A stretch of 64,000 nt of DNA, taken from the NCBI GenBank assembly GCA_020205615.1, contig CM035169.1, positions 21,986,540-22,050,539 of the forward strand. Reading direction: 5' to 3'. The stretch comes from Panax quinquefolius. Its lineage: Eukaryota > Streptophyta > Magnoliopsida > Apiales > Araliaceae. The position numbers were made by a program, and so were the translations under genes. Shown in pieces: positions 1 through 12,236 of the stretch. The stretch's first letter is position 1, and each line of letters starts with the position of its first letter. The notes under the pieces were generated by a model that was given only the letters and a program-made list of their open reading frames with translations, was not told the origin of the DNA and searched no databases.

Positions 1-565
1 TTCATCAACACATATTTAATCTTTCAACAATTATTAATCATTTATAACTTGTCGTCTCAATTAATTATTTAATACTATAAATATATTATCTGATGATATC
101 TGTGACAATAATTGAATCAATAATATAAGAGATATGATGCAAAGAATTATCTTGTAGCAATAATTGAAAGCATAATGAAAGTGACTTCTCGTGTAAGCAT
201 CAATAATCAATACTGCAGTGCTACTATGCAACCACGCCAGACATCGCATTTTTTACCAAGGGGTAGTTCAACAGCTTTTATTCAGTAACACCTACGTAGT
301 TATTTTTATAAAATATTTTTGTCATTTTCTCAATCCGATAATAATTACTGCTAGGGGTCCACCAATGATTGAGCCATTGTATTTAATATTCCCTAACAAA
401 AGAATATTCCCAACCAAACGAATATTTTATAACAACTTGCATACTTTTGTAAAATTTATAAATATTACCCACAACTATAACATTATATCAAATTTATTCC
501 ATAATATTCAAAAATAATATTTATAGAAAAATTCATCTTTATTTATAAAAAGTTGGGGTCTTACA
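1..565 (-). repeat. LTR fragment, form A2, U3 end (element enters from beyond the window)
   Basis: The stretch reads, on the minus strand, as the first ~565 bases of an A2 LTR: it ends with GGGGTCTTACA at 565, the reverse complement of the family's TGTAAGACCCC start. It matches 2800-3364 and the El-1 LTR near 23200-23400, including the region around ATAACTTGTC. The rest lies left of the window. At 566 the sequence switches abruptly to the interior of a plus-strand B LTR, so this copy is inserted in that LTR; TATGA at 566-570 would be one copy of its TSD. The small reading frames here are not coding. Confidence 0.8.
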
Positions 566-2475
566 TATGAAGTATATGAGGAGGAAGAGTATTTTGTGGC
601 ATTAAATGTTTAACACATATTTTGTGTGTTGGTGGACACAATTATCGATAGAAATTTGATTATACTTGTAAAATCGCTTCTGCTTGTGGATTTTGGTCAA
701 TTTCTGTTTGGAATTTGGAAAAACTTCCTTCTGTAAAGTTGTAGATAATGGAATTTCCTATGGAAAGTCGTGAGATTCGAATTTTCTGACAAAAGGGCTA
801 TTTATTATGAATTATTGAAGTTCCGAAACTCCGAAATAGTTAATTTTTGAAGTTTTAATTATGTTAAATAAGAAAAACGTTTTTTAAAAGTTTTGTGAGG
901 TGGGCTACTTGTGTTGAATGCTGAATTCAGTTGATAAAAAGTGTGCATAAAAATTTAATAAATATATATTAATATTTTATTAAATTTTCTACTTTGGTGT
1001 TCTAAGCAATTTCCTATAAATAGGGTGCTTAGGTTAGAATTGAAAATCACACCGTAAATCAGTTTTTTCTCTCTATATTATCGAAAGCGTATTCTTGTGA
1101 GTATTTTGAGTATACTTTGAGTATTGTTATACGGTGCAAGTTCAAGTCATAGCCTATATCCAGTGTTTCAACTAGAAGTACTGTCTTTCGAGGTAAGGGA
1201 TGTTATTTGATTCGAAAATGATATTATTTCTTCAATATCATTATGCCGAAATATTGGTTGGAAATTTTATCAAATTTGGAACTTTTTCATGCTCGGGGTT
1301 ACTTATTCACGAGTTACTATTCATGAGTTACTATTCACGAGTTCTTATAAGCGAGTTCTTATTCACGAGTTCTTATTCATTTAGTACTATTCACGAAGCG
1401 TGAAGATGTTTTTTTGTGAAATTTTTATCTTGGTGGTGTGAGTTACTATTCACGTGATAATGCACTATTCAATAGAAAAATAAAATTTCTTCTTTTTGTC
1501 AAAATATCTATTATGGATACTAGCTTTGATTGTATCCAGTGTTTTGATCATTCTTGAATTTTACTCCACTATGATTACTTATGAAGTATTTTTGAACTTG
1601 GATTGTTTAAAATACGAATCTTTAATATTTGTTCTTTTGTTTTCATTGGATTCGTTTTCTTTGAAAATATTTTCATCATCCTCACCCTAAATGATGATAT
1701 TACTCGAATATCTTTGGCACGTAGAAAGCAAAAGATGAATGATTTCTTAATGAATATCTTTGGCCCGTAGGCAAAGATGAGCAGTGTTGAGATGAACATG
1801 ACCTCATCGATTAATATCTTTGGCCCGATTGCAAAGATGAGCAGGTGTTTAGATTTAAACATGATTAATCGATGAATATCTTTGGCTCAGTAGTGCAAAG
1901 ATGAATATTTGATTCAGTATATATATTGATTGATGTTACTGGGGATAAAATATCGACGATGAACTTTTAAATTCATATATAGAAGATAGTAGTTTGCATT
2001 CTCTACTTAACTCTTCTAATGAATTGTTGTTTTTCCATTGCATTGTTAATTTAAAACCGGTTGTCTATTCAGATTCTATTAGATTTTTTCCTCGTTGAAG
2101 ACTAACGATAATTTGTTGTATATTATCTTAGTCATAATATTCTTCTTGGGCTAGTTGAGCTCACCCTTTTCCTTTTTGTTCCATTTTTCTTCTCGTGAAG
2201 CGAGATTATAGCGAGGAACTAGTCGAGGTGTGGAGTGATGGTTCTAGATAGCTGTTTTAGTAGTCCTCATTATTCGTAAAAATCTTCGTATCAAGAATGA
2301 GGATTTATTTGAGTGTGGATATTGTCTAGAAGACAATATTTGTATTTAAACTCACAGTTTATGTGTTGTCGATTTCTTACGATAAATGTATTAATAAAGT
2401 TGTAGTTGTTTACGTATCATGTATTTGGCGACTCAAAATGGGTTGGATGGAATGGACCTATTTTGGGGCGCCACA
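566..2475 (+). repeat. LTR fragment, form B, 3' two thirds
   Basis: Begins inside the B LTR (GTATATGAGGAGGAAGAG, as at 4832 and 20526), passes the B-type TATA box near 1016 (CTATAAATAGGGTGCTTAGG) and ends GGGGCGCCACA at 2475. Holds a short TTCACGAGTTCTTA-type tandem array (1302-1395) and four hairpin units with ATCTTTGGC (1703-1905). Its left part was separated by the A2 insertion at 565 and lies outside the window. The reading frames inside it are not coding. Confidence 0.8.
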
Positions 2476-3364
2476 CTAGCCTCTATTTATAGAAGATTTC
2501 TAGCTTAGACTTGAAATGTGAAAAGCAAGTGGCTCTATTTGGTGATGTGAAAAGAAAAGTGGTTTCGCGCTTTTTTGTAATGTGAAACGACAATTGGTTC
2601 GACGCCTTTAATATGAAACGGCAAGTGGTTTGGACGTCTGGTAAGGGTAATTCTTATCGACGAAGGTAATTACTATCGATGAAGAGACTCTTAGATGATG
2701 ACATATGGGCCCCCATAAAATAACCAAACTTATCACAAATGTCTCATAATAGACTCTTTATATACATTAAGGATTGAATAAATATTACCACAAATCATTT
2801 TATTTTTAATCAACACATATTTAATCTTTCAAAATTATTAATCATTTATAACTTGTCGCCTCAATTATTGATTTAATAATATAACATATTATCTGAGATG
2901 ATCTTTGTGATAATAATTGAATCAATAATATAAGAGATATGATGCAAGCAATTATCGTAGTAATAATTGAGTATAGGTGAGTGACTTCTCACGTAAGCAT
3001 CGATAATCAATCTGGTAGTGTCTTCTTATCTGACCATAGCGTATTCATTGTACTTTTTACTGCAAGGTAGTTCATCAATTTTAACGGTAACACCTCCGTA
3101 GTTATTTTCATAAAGTATTTTTATTCGTTTTTCGATCAAATGATAATTGGTTAATAGAGGTCCACCAATGATTTATAGTAAATACGAATATTCCCCGACA
3201 AAAGAATATTCTAGAATAAACGAATATTTTATAACAACTTGCTTACTTTGCAAAATTTATAAATATTACCCACAACTATAGCATTATATCAAATTTACTC
3301 CATAATATTCAAAAATAATATTTATAGAAAATTCAACTTTATTTATAAAAGTTGGGGTCTTACA
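2476..3364 (-). repeat. LTR fragment, form A2, U3 region
   Basis: Minus-strand A2-like U3: a TATA-like CTATAAATAGAGG on the minus strand near 2480-2492, GTAATTACC-type repeats near 2645-2680, a GGGCCCATATGTCATCATC segment near 2695-2712, and the LTR terminus GGGGTCTTACA ending at 3364. It abuts the B LTR end at 2475, so the B LTR probably inserted into this A2 LTR and the remainder lies left of the window. ACAAA at 3365-3369 is the candidate right-hand TSD; its partner is outside the window. Confidence 0.75.
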
Positions 3365-3426
3365 ACAAATGTGTGTAGTGTACTAGTGTGTTTTTTGTTG
3401 TGGAGTGAGAGGAGAGAGAAAGTGAA
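3365..3426. other. Host DNA between two LTR stacks; possible pyrimidine-rich 5' leader on the minus strand
   Basis: Sixty-two bases of non-LTR sequence. On the minus strand it reads CT-rich (CTTTCTCTCTCCTCTCACTCC) then CA-rich. Before insertion it was continuous with 10995 onward, because GTGAA is duplicated at 3422-3426 and 10995-10999. Rejoined, a TATA-like TTATAAAACC (minus, 11007-11016) stands about 20-40 bases upstream of the CT-rich run, the usual layout of a plant core promoter. This is inference; no coding sequence is attached in the window. Confidence 0.4.
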
Positions 3427-3922
3427 TGTAAAACCCCAACTTTTTGAATAAAAATTAATTTTCTATGAATATTATTTTTGAATATTATGGAGTGAAATTG
3501 ATATAATATTATAGTTGTGGGTAATATTTATAAATTTTGCAAAGTACGCAAGTTGTTATATAATATTCGATTGGTCGGGGAATATTAATTTTAACAGGGA
3601 ATATTCGTATAATGGCACAATTATTGGTGGACCCCACAACTAAATATCATTGTTTGATCGAGAAAACGATAAAAATACTTTTTGAAAATAACGCCTAAGT
3701 TTTACCGTTAACTGCTGAAACACACTTGTTAAAAGTACAGTGAATACGCGTGGTTGCATAATAGTAGACACCAGTATTGATTATTGATGCTTACGTGATA
3801 AGTCACTCGCTTTTGTTGGTATTATTAATGTAATAATATAGAAAATCTTTTATATAAAAAATGTAATACTTTTTATAAAGTTATTCTATAAATAGTAATA
3901 TATTATATTCTATTATGTATAG

Positions 3923-6900
3923 TGTAAGACCCCAAATTATTAATAAATGAAATTTATTTTCCTCTATTTATTATTTTGAAATAGTAAGGGTTGATTTGAT
4001 TAATGTGGATAGTTATGGGTAAAATATGCAAATATTTCGAATAAACAAGTGGTTATAAAATATTTATTATCGCTTTAAGGGAATATTCGTTTGGTCGTGG
4101 AATATTCGTATTGTTGGGAATATTAAATGCATTTACTTGCGATCTTTTGTGGGCCCCATAACGGAAAGCGATTGGATGAAGAAAACGACAAATATAAGTT
4201 GTTTATAAATAATTGGCGTAGTTATTCACAATTATCTTGTTGGAATACCCGGTGGTTAAAAACACTAATACTGGCGTTGTTGAATAAGAAGAGACGGTAT
4301 TGCACCAATTATTGATTCTTACGTAAAAGGCACTACTCAATAATTGTTACAAAGAATTCTTATTCAAGATTTTATTTTATTGATTCAATAATCTTTGCAT
4401 TGATATATTATATTCTTCGTTGTTTCAATAAATTGTCATTACACAAGTATTTTCCATTATCAGAGCAATAATTCATATTATCCTGAATAATATTATTAGA
4501 ATACATTATTGGCAATGTCTAAAAGTTACATCAAGGAGAGGTTTGGTCACCCTAATCAAGGCCAAGAAGGAGAGATTCTTATTCGAAAGCCTCCTCTTTC
4601 TTGGGAATGGCACTGGTTGCCGATCTTGTGATTCGTAATATTATTTGTGAATAATTAATTATTGATTTATATGATGAGGAAAATATTGATTTTATGTGGA
4701 TATAGATGGAGAAAATTTTAATATGACAATTGTTGAAAATTAATATTTTATCTTTTACGATAAAATAATTCATTTAAATATATTATTTTAATAATATATT
4801 AACGGTGATATTTTTATAATGAATGTGGGATATATGAGTATATGAGGAGGAAGAGTATTTTTGTGGCATTAAATGTTTAACACATATTTTGTGTGTTGGT
4901 GGACACAATTATCGATAGAAATTTGATTATAGCTTTGTAAAATCGCTTGGTTTGTGGATTTCGGTTAATTTACTTTTTTGGAATTTGGAAAAACTTCCTT
5001 CCGCAAAGTTGTAGATAATGGAATTTCCTATGGAAAGTCGCGAGTTTTGAATTTATTGTTGTGACTCCCCCAAAATTAGGTATACATCACCCATCTTGGG
5101 TAGTCAGATACATGGTACAGAATTTAAATACAACTTACTAATATAACTGCTGGTGTACAATACGACATATAAGCGTGAGTTTGAATACAAATATTGTCTA
5201 CTAGATATTATACAAACTCAAAAGGAGTCTTCATTACAATTATTATCACACTATTTCACGTAGAATAGTGAGGACTACTAATGCTATCCTCCGGACCATT
5301 ACTCCGTTCCCCGACTAAGTCCAAATTTATGTTCTCATTTCAAGAAGAGAACGGTGAAAGAAAAGGTGAGCTCAACTAGCCCAAGAAGAAATATTATGAC
5401 TAAGATAATGCGAATAAATTATCAATAGCCTTCAACATTGTTAAACCGATAAAATATAATAAACATCAAGTTTAGCTGCGGTGAACAAGCAATCCATTAA
5501 AAGAGTCAAGTAGAAAATAAAATCTACTATCTTTTATGATTTAAAAGTTTTTTCATCATCGTTATATTTGAGACTCGGCTTTAATAAATAATCCACATCA
5601 TCGAATCACCCCGCATACTACGCCGAGGATATTCTTTTAGTATCACGCACTACAATTATTCTCGCCTTCTAAAGCCAAGAATTGTTGTGTATTCATTAAT
5701 GGTCATGATCATGCCAACAAGCGTCCATCAATGCACTACTACCATCGAGGACTTTTACCACATCATTTGTAACATTACGGTTATGATTACCAGAATAATC
5801 CACGGTCATAATCATACCAAGTCCATCCACGCTCTACGGTGCATGATGACTTTAAAAAAAAAAACATGAGGATGATGACAATGATGATATAAGAATTCAA
5901 TAAAACAAGTTCAAGAATTAAATTATTCAGAATTAATAACATCCAAAATCGACAACATGACATCGCTTTGTAGAGTAAAATTCAAGAATGATCGGAAGAA
6001 TATTTTCATGAAAAGATCTTTGGATGAAACGCAAATATCAAGGATATTCTACTAATTTCATGGAGTATAAGTCAAAGTTTTAACCAATTGGGTATAATAA
6101 AGAATGGAATAACAATGAAATCACCGTGCATGCGGTATTGCGCGTGACAGACAAAAGTTATTCAATGTAATAATAATAACGGAACGGTCGTGTGAAATTC
6201 ACAAGCATGGATGTTCCAACAGAATAATAAAGATGGAACTGGATCCGGTGTAAAACACACAAATAGGATATTCCAACAAAATGATAAAGACGGAACCAGT
6301 TGGGTGTAAAACACATGCATGGATGTTCCAACAAAATAATAAAAGCGAAACCAGTCGGTGTAAAACACATGCATGTGATGTTCCAATGAATAATAATAAA
6401 AGGCGGAACCAGTCAGGTGTAAAAAACATGCACAGGATGTTCCAACGAATAATAGAAGAATGGAATAAAAGAAGAAGATCACCAAGTATGGGGATTCACA
6501 GATACAAAAAGTTATTCCAATGTAATAAATAAGAATGGAATAACAAAAGAAGTTCTCTTCATGAATACAAAAGAATAACACCCTTACTTACGGGTACAAC
6601 AAATAATATTCCCTACCTTAGAAGAACTGAATATTGGCAAAGTGAAGTAGCAGAATACTTTTCTTCTTCTTCTATATAGTTTCTCTCTAGAGTTTCATTG
6701 AATTCGTAAAGAAAATAATGAAGGAATGAGCTTCTATTTATAGGAAAATAGAATGCATAGTAATTAATCCATGAACGGTCAGATTGATTTACTTTAATCT
6801 GACCATCCATATTTAAAGCAAAATCTTTTAAATAAAATATAATATATTCTATTTATATAAAAACATTTTACTATGCAAACACTACGCAACACTACGCAAA

Positions 6901-8984
6901 ACACTACGCATAATAAAATATAATATATTTTATTTATAGAATAACTTTAATAAAGTATTACATTTTATATAAAAGATGTTTTCATTTTATTACGTTAATA
7001 ATACTGAATAAAACAAAACGTCATTATCGCTATAATAATTCATATTATTAATCGAAATAATAATGGAATCAAACCGAGTGACTTCTCACATAAAGATCAA
7101 TAATCAATACCGTGCTACTTATGCAACCACACGTACATCGTACTTTTACTACCGAAAGTAGTTCAACAAAGATCAACCAGTAAAACTTCCACCGTTATTT
7201 CAATAAAATATTTTTGTCGTTTTTTCAATCAAATGATAAATAATTATTGCTAGGGTCCACCAATGATTGAGTAGTTGTATTTAATATTCCCTGCTAAACC
7301 GAATATTCCCCCACCAATCGAATATAATATAACCACTTGCATACTTTGCAAAATTTATAAATATTACCCACAACTATAACATTATATCAAATTATTCCAT
7401 AATATTCAAAAATAATATTTATAGAAAATTCATCTTTATTTATAAAAGCTGGGGTCTTACAATTGTGATAATGGAGTTTCTGATAAAAGAGCTATTTATT
7501 ATGAATTATTGAAGTTCCAAAGTTCCGAAATAATTGATTTTTGGAAGTTTTAATTGTTTTAATTAACAAAAACATTTTTGGAATGTTTAGGTGGCCTCAT
7601 TTAACATGTGTAGGAGCTGAAATCAGTTGGCAAGTGTGCGTATGAGGTTTTGGAAAATATATATTAATATTATATTAAATTTTTACTTTGGTGTTCTAAG
7701 CATTTTCCTATAAATAGGTGCTTAGGTTAGAATTGAAAATCACACTAAATCAAGTTTTCTCTCTATATTATCGAGCGTATTCTTGTGAGTATTTTGAGTA
7801 TACTTTGAGTATTGCTATACGGTGCAAGTCCAAGTCATAGCTTTATATCAGGTGTTTCAATTGTAAATCTTGATCTTTCGAGGTAAGGGATATTATTATT
7901 TTTCGTAATGATATTATTTCTTCAATATCATTATCTTTGAAATATTGATCTGAAGTTTTTATCAAATTTGGAACTTTTGGTGTCTGAGTTACTATTCACG
8001 ATATCGACATTTATTCACGATACTGGTATTATTCACGAATACTTAAGACTATTCATCGAAAAATGAAAATTTTCTTTTTCGTCTAAAATATCTATTGTGG
8101 ATACTAGCTTTGATTGTATCCATGTTTTGATCATTCTGAATTTTACACCACTATGATTATTTTTGAGGTATTTTTTTAACATGGATAAAACAAAGTACGA
8201 ATCCTTAATCCTTAATCCTTGTCATTTTGTTTCCTTTGGATTCATTTCTTTAAAAATATTTTCATCATCCTCATCTTAAATGATGATATTATTGAATATC
8301 TTTGGCATTTGTAGCAAAAAGATGAATGATTTCTGAAGAATATCTTTGGCCCGTAGTGCAAAAGATGAGCAGTGTTTAGATGAACATGACCAAGTGATGA
8401 ATATATTTGGCACTGTAGTGCAAAGATGAATATTTGATTCCAGATAGATATTGATTGATGTTACAGGATAAAAGATGAGCGATGAACTTTTAAATTCATA
8501 CATAGAAGATAGTAGTTTGCATTCTCTACTTAACTCTTCTAATGAATTATTATTTCACATTGATATTGATTTAAAATTTGTTGTCTATTGTATTCTATTA
8601 GATTTTTTCCTGTTGAAGACTAATGATAATTTGTTGTATATTATCTTAGTCATAATATTCTTTTCTTGGGCTAGTTGAGCTCATCCTTTTCCTTTTGTTC
8701 CATTTTTCTTCTCGTGGAGGCGAGAATGTAGCGAAAGTCTTAGTCAGGGGTATGGAATGAAGGTTAGAGAGAGTTGTTTAGTAGTCCTCACCATTTTTAT
8801 AAAATAATGTATCAATAATTATGATGGGGATTTATTTGCATGTGGATATTGTCTAGATGGCAATATCTGTATTTAAACTCACAGTTTATATGTTGTAATA
8901 ATAAAGTTATAGTTATTTCTGTACCATGTATTTGGCGACTCAGAATGGGTTGGATGGAATGGACCTATTTTAGGGGCGTCCACA
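3923..8984 (+). mobile_element. Solo LTR, form B, inserted in the A1 LTR and itself interrupted
   Basis: Starts TGTAAGACCCCAAATTATT at 3923 and ends GGGGCGTCCACA at 8984. Flanks are TATAG (3918-3922) and CATAG (8985-8989), a TSD with one C/T difference. B-specific sequence is 3923-5059 plus 7462-8984 (about 2.7 kb). It contains the GAGTATATGAGGAGGAAGAG block (4832), a TATA box CTATAAATAG at 7708-7718 followed by GTGCTTAGGTTAG, and ATCTTTGGC hairpin units at 8295-8430. The A1 LTR sequence resumes in register after 8984. No internal coding region is present. Confidence 0.92.
5060..7461 (-). mobile_element. Solo LTR, form A1, innermost of the three-level nest
   Basis: Minus-strand A1 LTR of 2402 bases bounded by TGTGACTCCCCC (5060) and GGGGTCTTACA (7461). 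The B LTR target ATTGT is duplicated perfectly at 5055-5059 and 7462-7466, and the B sequence continues in register on both sides. The minus-strand TATA region (TATAAATAGAAGCTCATTCC) is at 6724-6743. The block 6170-6545 is a tandem array around GGTGTAAAACACATGC and GTTATTCC; its long overlapping reading frames come from the repeat and are not genes. Confidence 0.94.
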
Positions 8985-10994
8985 CATAGTGTTGCATAGT
9001 GTTTGTATAGTAAAATCTTTTTATATAAAACAGAATACTTTTATAAAGCTATATGTTTTATTAGACAATAATTAGAATATATTATATTTTATTATGCATA
9101 GTGCCTGCAAAGTGTTTGCATAGTAAAATCTTTTATAAAGTTATTCATTTTATTAGATTATAAATAGAATATATTATATTTTATTTAAAAGATTTTGGTT
9201 TAAATATGGACCGTCGATTAAAGTAAATCAATCTGGACCGTTTCATGAGTTAGTTACTTATCGTATCCATTTTTTTATAAATAGAAGCTCATTCCTTCAT
9301 TATTTTTTTACTTAATTCATCGAACTCTCAGATAGATAAACTATAGAGAGAAAGAAGAAAAGTATTCTGCTACTTCACTACTTATATATCCAAGACTTTT
9401 CTTCTTAAGGTAGAGAATATTATTTGTTGTATTCGTAAGGGTGTTATTATTCTTCTTATTCATGAAGAAAAGCTGTTGTTATTCCATTGCTTATTATTCA
9501 TTGAAATAACTTGTATACACGCTGATTCACCTTATACTTGGTGACATTCTTCTATTATTCCGTCTTTACTATATTACATTGGAATATATCACGTGCATGC
9601 GTTTCTTACGGACCGATTCCATCTTTATTATTCTCATTGGAATATCCTCGTCATGCGTTTCTTACGGACACGGTTCCGCTTCTTTATTATATATTCGTTG
9701 GAATATCCCGTTTTATGCGTTTTTACGGACCGATTCCGCCCTTATTAGTATTCTCGTTGAAATAACTCGTCTGTGCGCAAGCACCGCATGCATGGTGATT
9801 TCTGTTGTTATTCCATTATTTATTATTCTGTTGGAACATCCACGCTTGGTCTGTAATTTACCGACCTAGTTCCGATTATTTAGTTCTCATTGGAATAACT
9901 TTATCATCGCGAAATAATCGCATGCATGGTGATTTCTTTTGTTATTCCATTCTTTATTATACTCGGTTGGTTAAAGTTTTGACTTCTATACTCCATGAAA
10001 TTAGTAGAATATCCTTGATATTTGCGCTTCATTCAGTATCCTTTCATGGAAATATTTTTCTTATCATTCTTGAATTTTACTTTACAAAGCAGTATCATGT
10101 TGATAATTTGGACATTAGTAGTTCTTGGACAAATTAATTCTTGAACTTGTTTTATTGAATTCTTATATCATTGTCATCATCATCATGTTTATATTATGTT
10201 GAAAGTCATATGTATTCAGTAGTGCGTAGATGGACTTGGTATGATTATGATCGGGGATTATTCGATTGTAATCATGATAGTAATGTTACAAATGATGTGG
10301 TAAAAGTCGCCATTGGCCCGTAGTGCATTGATGGACAGTTGTTGGCATAATCATGACCATTAATGAATACACAAATATTCTTGGCCCGTAGTGCATGGAT
10401 AATTGTGGTCGTGATACTAAAGAATATCCTTGGCCGTAGTGCAGGGATGATTCGATGATGTGGAATATTTATTAAGCTGAGACTTAGCGATAACAATGAT
10501 GAAAAACCTTTTTAATCATAAAAGATAGTAGATTTTATTTTCTATTTGACTCTTTTAATGGATTGTTTGTTCCGCTGCAGTTAAACTTGATGTCTATTAT
10601 ATTTTATCAGTTTAACATTGTTGGAGACTAATGATAATTTATTATGCATTATCTTAGTCATAATATTTCTTACTGGGCTAGTTGAGCTCACCCTTTTTTT
10701 CACCGTTTCTTCGTGAAATGAGAATATAGCCGGGACGAGCCTGGGAATGGAGTGATGGTCCGGAGGATAGCATTAGTAGTCCTCACTATTACGTGAAAAT
10801 AGTGATAATAATTGTAATGAGGACTCCTTTTGAGTTTGTATAATCTCTAGTAGATAATATTTGTATTCAAACTCTAAGTTTATGTTTCGTCGAATTGTAC
10901 ACGACAGTTGTATTAGTAAGTTGTATTTAAATTCTGTACCATGTATCTGGCGACCCAAGATGGGTGATGTATACCTAATTTTGGGGGCGTCACA

Positions 10995-11427
10995 GTGAAG
11001 GGGTGAGGTTTTATAAGGAAGAGAGACAGAAAGATGTCACGAGGAGGGCAAAGGGGAAAAAAAGTGAAAAGAATACTACGAGTGTGCTGTGGTGGGCTGG
11101 CTGACAGCCACAACTGTGAAAACGTTTTCCTGTTTTCTTTTCTTGTTTGTTGATAGTTGAGTAGCGTACGCTTATTACAAAATACACTTGGCAGACACCG
11201 CACAACTAACTGGTGGACCAAGGGCAATATTGGGCATCACAAATTTTTTTATGCGTACGCTACACCAAGTAGCGTAAGGGGATTTAATCAATTCCGCGTA
11301 CGCTAGATGGTCCAGCGTAAGGGTATTGTTCTTTTTTAATCTTCGTCCTTGATTTATAGAATGGACGGATATGATGGTATTTGCCCAAATTTCCTCCATA
11401 AAGCAAATGCTTGCTATGGATCATATG

Positions 11428-11428
<1 letters not shown>
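10995..11428. other. Host intergenic or promoter DNA, no gene recognised
   Basis: Non-repetitive by comparison with the rest of the window. A TATA-like TTATAAAACC lies on the minus strand at 11007-11016. The palindromic 9-mer GCGTACGCT occurs three times (11164-11172, 11253-11261, 11296-11304), with two AGCGTAAGG echoes. The small reading frames on the minus strand (10913-11399) overlap one another, show no recognisable domain and are not called. Confidence 0.5.

Positions 11429-11470
<42 letters not shown>
11429..11470. repeat. (TA)n microsatellite
   Basis: About 21 TA dinucleotides directly abutting the first foldback element. Further TA runs lie at 11803-11838 (followed by an AG run to 11860) and 12212-12236, so both foldback elements are bracketed by TA microsatellite. 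Confidence 0.95.
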
Positions 11471-11473
<3 letters not shown>

Positions 11474-11800
11474 TCCGGTTCCAATCCGGACGCCCGGATT
11501 TTATCCCGTCCGGACTTTTTTTTTTTTTTTTTTTTAAAAAACAACTAAAAAATATTTAATATTTTATGGAATTGAATTTTTTTCATAATAAAGTGTTTTG
11601 GTCGTGATTTGGGTACGTATAACAAAACATGGTGGTACAGTTTGGTATAAGTATTCAAATCACCCCAAAATACTTTATTATGGAAAAATTTCAGTTCTAT
11701 AAAATATTAAATATTTTTTTTTTTATTTTTTTTTAAAAAAAACAAAAAAATAAATAAATTACAGGGTCTGATTTTTGATCGAGTCGAGAGGACTGATCAT

Positions 11801-11802
<2 letters not shown>
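11471..11802. mobile_element. Foldback (MITE-like) element, copy 1, in a TA microsatellite
   Basis: The left half contains GAGTCCGGTTCC, a long T run, then AATATTTTATGGAATTGAA and ATAATAAAGTGTTTTGG. The right half repeats these as the reverse complement (CCAAAATACTTTATTATGG, then CTATAAAATATTAAAT, then an A/T-rich run). So it folds into a near full-length hairpin. It is flanked by TA repeats on both sides, as in the rice Micron family that targets TA microsatellites; membership of that family is not claimed. No coding capacity. Confidence 0.75.
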
Positions 11803-11856
<54 letters not shown>

Positions 11857-11860
<4 letters not shown>

Positions 11861-12211
11861 TCCGGTTCCAGTCCGGACGCCTGGATTTTAGTCCCGTCCG
11901 GTCTTTTTTTTTTTTTTTTTTAAAACAACTAAAAAAAGTATTTAATATTTTATGGAATTAAAATTTTTCCATAATACAATGTTTTGAGCGTTATTTGGGT
12001 ATCTATAACAAAACATGTATGTATAGTCTGTGCAGACTGTACCACCATTTTTTGGTATAGGTATTCAAATCACCCCCAAAACATTGTATTATGGAAAAAT
12101 TTCAGTTCCATAAAATATTAATTTTTTTTTAGTTGTTTTAAAAAAAAAGCAAAAGAAATTAAAAAATTGAGTCCGTTTTTTACCAGATCCGGAAGTCTGG
12201 ACCTGATCCAC
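11857..12211. mobile_element. Foldback (MITE-like) element, copy 2, same orientation
   Basis: Same family as the preceding element: GAGTCCGGTTCCAGTCCGGA at the left, T run, AATATTTTATGGAATTAAAA, a centre with GTATAGTCTGTGCAGACTGT (itself palindromic), then the reverse-complement arm ACATTGTATTATGGAAAAAT and the imperfect terminal repeat CCGGAAGTCTGGACCTGATCC. It is bracketed by TA/AG repeats at 11803-11860 and TA repeats at 12212-12236. Two such elements side by side suggest either repeated targeting of the microsatellite or a local duplication. Confidence 0.75.
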
Positions 12212-12236
12212 TATATATATATATATATATATATTA

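Larger units (their letters stand above)
3427..10994 (+). mobile_element. Solo LTR, form A1, carrying two nested LTRs (outermost of three)
   Basis: The A1 LTR starts TGTAAAACCCCAAC at 3427 and ends GGGGGCGTCACA at 10994; the host target GTGAA is perfectly duplicated at 3422-3426 and 10995-10999. Its own sequence is 3427-3922 plus 8985-10994 (about 2.5 kb). There is no gag-pol, so it is a solo LTR left by recombination between two LTRs. The TATA box (TTTTATAAATAGAAGCTC) is at 9274-9289; downstream lie GTTATTCC hairpin repeats (9478-9950) and GGCCCGTAGTGC hairpins (10210-10455). Apparent reading frames (for example 9538-10137) are repeat artefacts. Confidence 0.93.

Noticed and set aside
6158..6581. 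Overlapping minus-strand reading frames with repeated CVLH/VFYTG-like peptides
   Set aside because: They are three frames of the same LTR tandem repeat (GGTGTAAAACACATGC), recurring in every A LTR; no start context, domain or codon signal.
9538..10137. Run of plus-strand frames that could look like a membrane protein
   Set aside because: Same tandem repeat in the plus-strand A1 LTR; hydrophobicity comes from TTATTATTC words.
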